Source of the DNA: Planctomycetota bacterium
GTDB taxonomy: Bacteria > Planctomycetota > UBA1135 > UBA2386
Length of the DNA: 35,377 bases
Direction of reading: 5' to 3'
NCBI GenBank assembly: GCA_020425925.1
Contig: JAGQRB010000767.1
Location: 1 to 35,377, forward strand
In this document: positions 25,377 to 32,175 of the stretch, one piece after another
Position numbering within the stretch: position 1 is the stretch's first letter
Layout: each line of letters opens with the position of its first letter
Program-made: the position numbers and the translations under genes
Notes under the pieces: generated by a model
Database searches by the model: none
What the model was told of the DNA's origin: nothing
The model's input: only the letters and a program-made list of their open reading frames with translations

Positions 25377-26339
25377 TCATGGTCGATGGCAGCGCATGAC
25401 GACACCGATCGACGCGAAGGTCGCGTAGAATGCCTCGTAGCGCGCTCCGTGATAGACCGCCATCACGCTCGACTGGCCGCCGCGCACGAAGCAGGTATGC
25501 CAGTCGTTCTCGGCGAGCTGCGCGAACCAGCCGGCATGAGTCCTTGCCGGCATGGCGACGAGAACCTGCTCGACGGCCCGATCGAGCCGCAGCCTGGCGA
25601 GCTTGGGAAGCCACGTGCTCGGATCGAGGCAGTCCGCGACGAAGACGACACCGCTCAGGTCTCCGGCCTTCACGGTGCTCGCCGCGACGCGGCGACCACA
25701 AGTCAGACTCGTCGAGCCGACGAGGACGTCGATCCTTCCGAGCAGGCGCTGCGCCGCGTCACGAAGCGCGGCCGAAAGCCGCAGCGCCATCGCGTCCGGG
25801 TCGCCAGACCGCGTCTTCGGAGTAGCTGCCAAGCCCACCCCGCTCGCCTTGGCGAACGCGATGGCGCCGGCCTCGCTCGGTGACGAGCAATCACGGCGCA
25901 CCACCGAGAGGTATTCGTCGAATACCGCCACCGGGATCGCGGCCAGCCGACGACATCGGAGCGACACATGCTTGTCGACGCCCGCCGGCAGACCGTACTG
26001 GTTGGCCTTGCCACCGTTGGCAGATCGATCGCCACCGCGGCGAACCGTGCGGGCAAGAACGTCTCCGAGCCGCCGACGTACGCGCAGCTGCCACTCGACG
26101 ACAGCCGCGACGTCCCGCTTCGTGAGCAGCCGGCGTCGAACGAGATCCCGCATTGCCGAGGCCGATCGGTCGAGCTCGATCAAGTCGTCGCTGCCGACGC
26201 AGCGCGCGAGCGCGCGCTCCCACTCGGCGTCGGTCGGCAGCACGACGCGACCGCCGGACTCCCGAAGCGCCAACCCCTCGAACCGATCCGACGTGGCGGA
26301 CCTCGAAAGGGGCATCACGAGATCCCGCGCTTCGCTCAC
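25377..26339 (-). CDS. degenerate phage-type Dam methyltransferase relative
   Basis: This is about 320 residues from GTG 26339 (GAGG is seven bases upstream); the frame extends to 26597 but that part looks non-coding. The middle resembles the helical region found before phage Dam-like domains: VVEWQLRVRRRLGDVLAR, then LRCRRLAAIPVAVFDEYLS. The C-terminal 90 residues align by pattern with phage DNA N6-adenine methyltransferases: W-x2-K (WLPKLARL), VLVAMPARTHAGWF, HTCFVRGGQ and YHGARYEAFYATFASIGVVM. The catalytic D/NPPY motif is not present; its place is taken by CLDPSTW. So it is probably not an active methyltransferase. It could be a domesticated DNA-binding remnant. The assignment is by motif memory and needs a profile search. 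Confidence 0.6.
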   Translation of the reverse strand: MSEARDLVMPLSRSATSDRFEGLALRESGGRVVLPTDAEWERALARCVGSDDLIELDRSASAMRDLVRRRLLTKRDVAAVVEWQLRVRRRLGDVLARTVRRGGDRSANGGKANQYGLPAGVDKHVSLRCRRLAAIPVAVFDEYLSVVRRDCSSPSEAGAIAFAKASGVGLAATPKTRSGDPDAMALRLSAALRDAAQRLLGRIDVLVGSTSLTCGRRVAASTVKAGDLSGVVFVADCLDPSTWLPKLARLRLDRAVEQVLVAMPARTHAGWFAQLAENDWHTCFVRGGQSSVMAVYHGARYEAFYATFASIGVVMRCHRP

Positions 26340-26629
26340 CTTGCCGCCTCGTCCCTGCTGCTGTCGCTGTTCCGTCAAACCTCTCGCCGATGGACCGATC
26401 GTGGCGAACTCGCCCCGGCCCACTGGAGAATACGCCCGGGCCTTAAGTCGCATGGGAGCGAACTCGGGTCCGGTCGTGACCGGGGAACTGGCCGAGGGCG
26501 CGTTCGCACGTCGTAAATGACCAATGGCGGCGTTCTTGCCTTGGACAACGCGCCGCGCTACTCGGCCCGACATGACGAAGCGGTCGGCGGCCCGCAACGG
26601 AACGCTCCAGATCGAGTCACAGCGGCTCC
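26340..26629. promoter_or_regulatory. 290-nt interval between two minus-strand units
   Basis: This separates the radical SAM gene (upstream) from the Dam-like gene (downstream), both on the minus strand. I see no strong hairpin, no recognisable sigma70 promoter and no convincing ORF on either strand. It probably holds the terminator of the lgt unit and the promoter of the glycosyltransferase unit, but neither can be pinpointed. Confidence 0.3.
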
Positions 26630-28225
26630 CTACTCGGCGACCCGCTGCAACACGACGGCCGGCTCCACGACGGCCGACTGCGGGGGTCGGCTCACCACCG
26701 GCATGCGCTTTGCATGGCGAGTGGACTTCGAGTCGCCGGCAGCGAACTGCCGTCGCACGTAGTCCCGGATCGCGAGCGCCATCGTCCAGTCCGCGCAGAT
26801 CGAGTAGAGCACGGCCGGTGACGAAGACCGCAGCGTGCGCAGGAAGTGATACACGCGGCGCCAGCCGCCCGGCAGGATGCCGCGCACCAACAGGCGAGCC
26901 AGCTGAAGGAGCTTGAACGGCAGCGAGCCCCGGTGCGTATTCGGTGGCGCACCGAAGCGGCGCAACTTGTTGCGGATGCGCTCGGCGATCTGTCGATCCG
27001 ACGACACCTCGAGGCAGAGGTCGCGGTAGGCGGCGAGCATCTCGTCGAAGGACATTCGCTTCGGGACAATGTTGGTGCCGAGATTCGACCCGATGTGGCC
27101 GTGAAAACCCTCCAGCAGTCGGCCCTCGCGCGCCACACGATCGTGAAGCGGGGTCTTGGGGATCGCGCTCAGCAAGTTGACGATCGCCACGGCCATTCCG
27201 GAATCGATGATGAACCGGTGCTGTCGCTCGATGGCCGCCCGATCGTCGGAATCGAAGCCGATGATGAAACCGCCGAAGACGTCGATGCCGGCAGCGTGGA
27301 TCTTGCCGACCGACTCGAGCAGACCGACCCGGAGGTTCTGGGTCTTCTTGACCTCCGCGAGCGCGGCTTCCGACGAGGTCTCGATTCCCACGAAGAGCCA
27401 GCCGAAGTCCGCACTGCGCATCAGATCGAGCAGCTCGGGGTCCTGCGCGATGTTGATCGAAGCCTCCGTACCGAACCGGAAGGGCGAACCTCTCTCGCGC
27501 TGATAGTTCGAGATGGCGCGCAGCAGGCCCTTCGCTGCGGCGCGATTGCCGATGAAGTTGTCGTCGACGAAGAAAGGCCGGTTGACGCCGAGTCGGCGCA
27601 GTTCCTCGAGCTCACGCATGACCTGGTCGATCGACTTCAGGCGGGGCTTCCGCCCGAACATCACGATGATGTCGCAGAACTCGCACTGGAACGGGCAGCC
27701 TCGCGAGAACTGCAGCGGCATCGTGTAGTAGTGCTCCAGCTTCAACAGGTCGAAGCGCGGCATCGGCGAATCGGCGAGATCGACGGTACCTTCCTCCTTG
27801 TAGAGCGCCCGCGCCTCTCCCGCCTCGAAGTCCCGACAGAACTCCGGCCAGACGTACTCGGCTTCTCCCGAGATCACCGTATCGACACGGCCCTCGTAGA
27901 GTTCGGGACAGAGCGATGCGTACGCGCCACCAACGACCACGTAGTAGCCACGGCTCCGGTAGTGGCGAACGAGCTCCATCTGGCGCTCGAACTGCACTCC
28001 CATGCCGCAGATGCCGACGATGTCGACGTCCGGATCGGCGGGCAACGGCTCGATGTCCTCGTCGGCGATCGCGACGTCCCACGCCGAAGGTGACAGCGCC
28101 GCGACCGTAGCGAGCCCGAGTGGAGCGGTCATCGCACGTTGCCCGGTCAGGACGTTGTCGAACGCCCAGCGGAAGCTCCAGAAGCTGTCGGGGAACTTGG
28201 GATTGACGAGCAGGATTCTGGTCAT
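26630..28225 (-). CDS. B12-binding-domain radical SAM protein with DUF4070
   Basis: This is a 531-residue protein; ATG 28225 overlaps the stop of lgt as ATGA (an in-frame TTG at 28234 is less likely). Residues 1-140 form a cobalamin-binding-type Rossmann domain (MTRILLVNPKFPDSFW, YYVVVGGAYASLCPELY, VISGEAEYVWPEF). The radical SAM domain spans about 168-370 with the cluster motif RGCPFQCEFCD (Cys177, Cys181, Cys184), DDNFIGN, GWLFVGIETS and GGFIIGFDSD. After PKTPLHDR the DUF4070 region follows (GTNIVPKRMSFDEMLAAYRD). The class includes many lipid and tetrapyrrole modification enzymes, but the reaction here is not determinable. Its coupling to lgt and a di-iron protein suggests action on a lipid or lipidated substrate (inference). 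Confidence 0.9.
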   Translation of the reverse strand: MTRILLVNPKFPDSFWSFRWAFDNVLTGQRAMTAPLGLATVAALSPSAWDVAIADEDIEPLPADPDVDIVGICGMGVQFERQMELVRHYRSRGYYVVVGGAYASLCPELYEGRVDTVISGEAEYVWPEFCRDFEAGEARALYKEEGTVDLADSPMPRFDLLKLEHYYTMPLQFSRGCPFQCEFCDIIVMFGRKPRLKSIDQVMRELEELRRLGVNRPFFVDDNFIGNRAAAKGLLRAISNYQRERGSPFRFGTEASINIAQDPELLDLMRSADFGWLFVGIETSSEAALAEVKKTQNLRVGLLESVGKIHAAGIDVFGGFIIGFDSDDRAAIERQHRFIIDSGMAVAIVNLLSAIPKTPLHDRVAREGRLLEGFHGHIGSNLGTNIVPKRMSFDEMLAAYRDLCLEVSSDRQIAERIRNKLRRFGAPPNTHRGSLPFKLLQLARLLVRGILPGGWRRVYHFLRTLRSSSPAVLYSICADWTMALAIRDYVRRQFAAGDSKSTRHAKRMPVVSRPPQSAVVEPAVVLQRVAE

Positions 28226-29262
28226 TGCTTGCAACCGACTGCCAGGTCGTGAAACGGGGCGGATACGGACGTTCGCGGTCGGCGCGCTGCCGCCAGGAGC
28301 AGCACTCCCCCGGCCACCACGACGATGCAGAGGAGCTGCCCCATCGAGAGGCCGAGCCAGACGCTCCCGAGCGGATTGGCTGCCGTCGCGAACTCCTCAT
28401 CGGGCTGCCGCAGGAACTCGATCGCGAAACGGATGGCGCCGTAGCCCACGAAGAACGCACCGGCGTAGCCACCGGGGCCGAGCGGCCGCGAACGCGTCGC
28501 GCGATACAGCCACCACAGCAGCAGGCCGAGAACCAGCCCTTCGCCGATCGACTCGTAGATCTGTGACGGGTGACGGAACGGCACGACCGCCTCGACGCGC
28601 TGCCAATCGAGCACCGTCTCCCACGGAATCGCTCTTCCGGCCGCGTCTGTCGACGGCAGTTGCGCGACGACCTCGGCAGTCGGCACCTTGCCGACTGCGG
28701 CCTGGATCGCGAGCTCTTCGAGTCGCACGTCACCGCCGAGTTCATCGAGCCGCAGCGCTTCGCGCGCGGCCGGATCGGTCGGGAAACGCATCGCTCCGAG
28801 CGCAGAGGGCGAGGTGACGCGACCGTACAACTCACCGTTGACGAAGTTGGCGAACCGCACGCAACCCGTACCCAGCGGCACACCCAGCGCCACCGCGTCG
28901 CCGACCCGGCGGATGGAGGCACCGTGGCGCCAGGCGAACAGCACGATTGCGCCGGAGACACCGAGAATGCCACCGTGGTAGGACATGCCACCTCCGGCGA
29001 AAGACGTGAGCGACACGGCGTGGTCGTAGAACAACCAGTAGCCGAGGCGGCCTCCGCACAGCGAGCCGATGACGAGCAGGATCATGAACTCCGGCACCTG
29101 TTCCGGCGCGAAGCCGAACCGCCCGGTCGCCGCGACCCGGCTCAGGATCCGCGACCCACCGAGGAAGGCCAGGATCCACATGACGCCGTACCAGCGGATC
29201 CCGAAGCCGCCCGGCAACGTGAACAGGACCGGATCCCAGAACGGAAACTCGAGCGCAATCAT
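28222..29262 (-). CDS. lgt: prolipoprotein diacylglyceryl transferase (Lgt)
   Basis: This is a 346-residue polytopic protein; ATG 29262 overlaps the previous stop as ATGA, and its own stop overlaps the radical SAM start as ATGA. The essential Lgt residues are conserved by position: RWYG (Tyr25), MSYHGGILG (His96), the signature CVRFANFVNGELYGR (Arg136 and the Asn/Glu/Arg set), HPSQIYE (231-237) and IRFAIEFLRQPDEE (Arg279). It catalyses transfer of diacylglyceryl from phosphatidylglycerol to the lipobox Cys of prolipoproteins in the inner membrane. It is longer than E. coli Lgt because of an insert of about 70 residues between the signature and HPSQ (about 150-228). Whether it is the housekeeping Lgt or a dedicated paralogue cannot be told from this window. 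Confidence 0.93.
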   Translation of the reverse strand: MIALEFPFWDPVLFTLPGGFGIRWYGVMWILAFLGGSRILSRVAATGRFGFAPEQVPEFMILLVIGSLCGGRLGYWLFYDHAVSLTSFAGGGMSYHGGILGVSGAIVLFAWRHGASIRRVGDAVALGVPLGTGCVRFANFVNGELYGRVTSPSALGAMRFPTDPAAREALRLDELGGDVRLEELAIQAAVGKVPTAEVVAQLPSTDAAGRAIPWETVLDWQRVEAVVPFRHPSQIYESIGEGLVLGLLLWWLYRATRSRPLGPGGYAGAFFVGYGAIRFAIEFLRQPDEEFATAANPLGSVWLGLSMGQLLCIVVVAGGVLLLAAARRPRTSVSAPFHDLAVGCKQ

Positions 29263-30587
29263 CGTTGGGTCAGCTCCTCTGCGGGCGATCGCCGGCATGC
29301 ATCCGACGGTCGGCCGCTGCGCACCGAGCGACCTCGTGAGTGTCGGTTGTTGACGAGCTGGTAGCGCCGCAACCGAGCAGTCAACGCATCCCGAAGACGC
29401 CAATCGGAGCAGCGGCCGATCACACCCAGTACGGCGCGGGATCGGCGCGAACCCAGGTCCTCGGCGCCGCGGAAGCCGTCGAGCTCCTCGCGGACGAAGC
29501 CGTCGAGCGCGAGCCGATGCCGGCACTCGAACTCAGCCGCGAGCAACTCGCGCCGACGCGCACGTTGCGACGCGCCGAGCATGCTCGCTGCACCGAGCGG
29601 GCGCCCGACTGCCGGCCGCCGACCGCGCGCGACGGATCGCTCACCGCACGCGGATCCCTGCCGCGGACTCGCCGGCTCGAACATCTCGCGCAGCACGCTC
29701 ATCGGCGTGCGCTCCACGTGGCGACGGATGTGGAACTCGGTGAGCGCGTGGGCGAACGCCGCCTCGAGGAACGAACACGGAGTCGTCACGAACACCGCCC
29801 CATCCGCTCGAACGGATCGGTGATGGCGCAGTGAACCGATCGACTTCACCAGCATCAGCCACAGCCGCCGCCAGTAGCGCCGTCCGTCGAGAACGGTGTG
29901 AGCGGCGCTCAGAACCATGCAGTGCTTGAGTTCGTCACGCATGATGTTCTCGACCGCCGCACGCAGCGGACCACGCGTGTGCGCGGCCATGACGACGTAG
30001 ACCGATGCGGCGTTCCACTCCGTCGCTTCGCGGGCCACGAGGTGGGCGAACGCCTCGTCGTCGCCACCTGCCGCCGGGATCGCCCGGTCCGTCGTCTCGC
30101 TCGCAACCGACTCACCGGTCAGACGGGACAGGATGCGTGCGAACATCGCACCGTGGCGGCTCTCCTCCATGCACCAGGGGCTCTCACACCAGACCTCGCG
30201 CCCCTTGGCCGCAGCCGCGACGACGGCGGCCGCCCGCTGCCGTGTCATGCCCATGAATCGGGACAGCGTCGGGAGCAGGAGGCGGAAGCCCTCGCCACTC
30301 TCGAGCGAGTAGGTGCGGATAGGGGCCTCGATCTCGATCGCGACTCGGAGCATCGCCGCCAGATGTCGCATCGGCACGGCGACCACCTGGTCGGGGGCGA
30401 TGTCGCGCACCGGGACCCTGTCCCAGGTCCGCATGTACCAGTGGCGATCCTCGGGTTCGTGGTGGAAACCGTGGAACGAGAACAGGTACTCGTCGAGTGC
30501 TGCGGGAGAACACTCCCGGCGCACGATCCGGGCGATCCGCAACAGGGTCACGGGAAGCAGCAGGAACTGGTGCAGGATGGCGAGCAT
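29259..30587 (-). CDS. ferritin-like di-iron protein with Arg-rich C-terminal extension
   Basis: This is a 442-residue soluble protein. Two ExxH motifs on helices mark a ferritin-like di-iron site: CMEESRHG (Glu142, His145) and RDELKHCM (Glu219, His222), with Glu187/Glu190 (REATEWN) as the bridging candidate. HMM-type families with this layout are oxygenases, desaturase-like or hydroxylase enzymes, and the layout here resembles that group rather than storage ferritins. Residues of about 310-442 are Arg-rich and unlike the rest; I see no recognisable domain there, though the overlap of its stop with lgt as ATGA supports this being the true frame. ATG 30587 has no Shine-Dalgarno sequence. Coupling to lgt and the radical SAM gene implies shared function. 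Confidence 0.8.
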   Translation of the reverse strand: MLAILHQFLLLPVTLLRIARIVRRECSPAALDEYLFSFHGFHHEPEDRHWYMRTWDRVPVRDIAPDQVVAVPMRHLAAMLRVAIEIEAPIRTYSLESGEGFRLLLPTLSRFMGMTRQRAAAVVAAAAKGREVWCESPWCMEESRHGAMFARILSRLTGESVASETTDRAIPAAGGDDEAFAHLVAREATEWNAASVYVVMAAHTRGPLRAAVENIMRDELKHCMVLSAAHTVLDGRRYWRRLWLMLVKSIGSLRHHRSVRADGAVFVTTPCSFLEAAFAHALTEFHIRRHVERTPMSVLREMFEPASPRQGSACGERSVARGRRPAVGRPLGAASMLGASQRARRRELLAAEFECRHRLALDGFVREELDGFRGAEDLGSRRSRAVLGVIGRCSDWRLRDALTARLRRYQLVNNRHSRGRSVRSGRPSDACRRSPAEELTQR

Positions 30588-30613
30588 GTTCGGAATCGAC
30601 GAAACAGCGGACG

Positions 30614-30650
30614 GATCCCGCCGGCGCAGCGACTGTCGACCGGCGGGATC
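30614..30650 (-). terminator. 11-bp perfect inverted repeat after secreted-protein gene
   Basis: gatcccgccgg (30614-30624) and ccggcgggatc (30640-30650) pair perfectly around a 15-nt loop. It lies 33 nt after the stop of the 375-residue protein and 27 nt before the start of the di-iron gene, both on the minus strand. Only a short TTT follows, so it is either a weak terminator, giving partial readthrough into the di-iron/lgt/radical SAM genes, or an operator. Confidence 0.5.
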
Positions 30651-30683
30651 GGACGGGAGAAGGGAGCCCGTCGCTCCGTTCGT

Positions 30684-31811
30684 TCACCGCGTGATGACGA
30701 GCGGCTCGATGCGGACCTTGATGGTCGATCCCATCACGACGTCACCCGTACCGGAGTTGGTCTGAGCCACCTGCCAGTAGACGACGGCATCGACGAGCCC
30801 CGGGTCGTTCGGCACGGACACCGAGAAGTCGGAGGTGCCGTCCGAACTGACGACCAGCGGATAGGTCTGGTCGACCGAGACGCTCAGCTTGCAGCCCGGG
30901 TTCCCGTACGGGATGCCGGGCTGGTACGGCGTCGCACCGAGGATCAGGGCGCCCGCCATCGACGTATCGAGGTCGATGCAGCTCACGACCGAGGTCTGGT
31001 TGATCTGCCACGTGCTCCCGTTCGCGAGATCGAACGTCGGCGAGTTCCCGGCCGGGGAACTGCAGAGCGGACCCGAAAGGTCATAGGTCCAGGCGAATCT
31101 CGGATCGGTCAGGTTCGCGAGAATGCTCGTCGTACCGTCGATCGGCGCGTAGAAGAACGGCGGCGGATACGGGATCGGAATCGGGTTGCCCGTACCGCCG
31201 GGAGCCTTGACGACCGTCTTGAAGGTCGGAACGAGCTTGACCGTGTCGACGCGCTGGGAACCGACGGGCGCCTCGATCGTCCAGCTGACGTCGATGTTGC
31301 CCCCGGTCTTGTGTGCCTCCGGGATGTCGAGCAGATAGAGGTGGTAGCCCGGCTCGGGCACGAAGAACTGGTCGACCACGACGTTGACGCCGCCGTAGGC
31401 GTTGTCGGAGTAGGTAGCCCCCGAAGGAATGCGACCCTGGGAGATCGTGATGTTCCCGGACCCGCCCGACGTCGTGTAGGTTCCGCCGGTGAGCGTCCAA
31501 TCGAGCGGGATCTGCATCACGAGCGGGTCGTAGAACTCCAGCACCATCGGAATGCTGTGAGTCGTCGGGTTCGCCGGCAGCGTGATCGTCGTCTCGCCGA
31601 TCGTGATTGGCCCACCCGGGTGTTCGGGCGGCTGCGTGAAGTTGAGCTTGTGCTTCGGAGTCGTGGGCTTCGTCACCTCGGTCGTGTTCTTGACCGTTCC
31701 GGACGGAGTCACGACCTCGGTGGTCGTGGACGTGTTGCTGCCACACTTGAACGACATCAGCGGCAACGCCATCAGGCTCGTCAGTACGATCCGTGCGTTG
31801 GATGGTCTCAT
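30684..31811 (-). CDS. secreted, possibly lipidated beta-rich protein with C-terminal module
   Basis: This is a 375-residue protein from ATG 31811. The signal-like start MRPSNARIVLTSLMALPLMS runs into FKCGSNTSTTT: a Cys after a hydrophobic core, followed by a Ser/Thr-rich linker as in lipoproteins, but with Lys at -1 where a lipobox normally has Gly or Ala. A Thr-rich linker (about 28-55) leads to beta-rich sequence (MVLEFYDPLVMQIPLDWTL, GNITISQGRIPSGATYS, PEPGYHLYLLDIPE). The end is the shared module (CKLSVSVDQTYPLVVSS, VPNDPGLVDAVVYWQ, STIKVRIEPLVITR). The function is unknown. It lies just upstream of the di-iron/lgt/radical SAM set on the same strand, so it may be cotranscribed in part. 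Confidence 0.75.
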   Translation of the reverse strand: MRPSNARIVLTSLMALPLMSFKCGSNTSTTTEVVTPSGTVKNTTEVTKPTTPKHKLNFTQPPEHPGGPITIGETTITLPANPTTHSIPMVLEFYDPLVMQIPLDWTLTGGTYTTSGGSGNITISQGRIPSGATYSDNAYGGVNVVVDQFFVPEPGYHLYLLDIPEAHKTGGNIDVSWTIEAPVGSQRVDTVKLVPTFKTVVKAPGGTGNPIPIPYPPPFFYAPIDGTTSILANLTDPRFAWTYDLSGPLCSSPAGNSPTFDLANGSTWQINQTSVVSCIDLDTSMAGALILGATPYQPGIPYGNPGCKLSVSVDQTYPLVVSSDGTSDFSVSVPNDPGLVDAVVYWQVAQTNSGTGDVVMGSTIKVRIEPLVITR

Positions 31812-32175
31812 TTGCTTTCTCTTGGGTTTTCGACCGGTCGCGACGACGTGTCGCGACCGCATCGAGCCGTCTACCGAACCCGGCGCGAAGACGTCAAAGG
31901 TGCCGACCGCGTGCGATGCACCGGGACGAGCGCGACCTTGCGATCGCACAGCAAGGTCGCACGCACAGAGCTGCTGGCCGACCGGAGTTGGACGAACGTC
32001 CGGCGCGGACGGCCGGATGTCGACGAATCACGAATCACGGCGTGCGACCATGCTCGCGTTGCGCGCGACCTTGGCCCGATGAGATCGGTGATGCACCGAG
32101 CGCGCGAAGTAGCGACGCGCGACCTTGCTCGCGACCGACTTCCGCGCGGCGACGTCGTGCCACATACTCGCAGTG
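31812..32175. repeat. 364-nt gene-free interval with repeated 11-nt motif
   Basis: This interval lies between divergent genes. It contains gcgcgaccttg three times in direct orientation (31930-31940, 32063-32073, 32117-32127) and a fourth inverted copy of its core (gcaaggtcgc, 31951-31960). The first copy and the inverted copy form a 10-bp perfect hairpin with a 9-nt loop (31932-31960). gatgcaccg precedes two of the copies as a looser direct repeat, and cgaatca occurs twice in tandem at 32024-32037. No convincing ORF or sigma70 promoter is seen. It may be a multi-site operator region for one of the divergent genes or the remains of a small repeat element. Confidence 0.5.
31835..31859. promoter_or_regulatory. 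palindrome upstream of secreted-protein gene
   Basis: cggtcgcga (31835-31843) and tcgcgaccg (31851-31859) form a perfect 9-bp inverted repeat with a 7-nt spacer, 24-48 nt upstream of ATG 31811. The size and position fit an operator or a 5'UTR hairpin. Confidence 0.4.

Noticed and set aside
25377..26339. Active restriction-modification methyltransferase
   Set aside because: The NPPY-type catalytic loop is absent and there is no restriction endonuclease gene nearby.
31932..31960. Hairpin as a CRISPR repeat or rho-independent terminator
   Set aside because: Only a few irregularly spaced motif copies with no spacer regularity, and no T-run after the stem.
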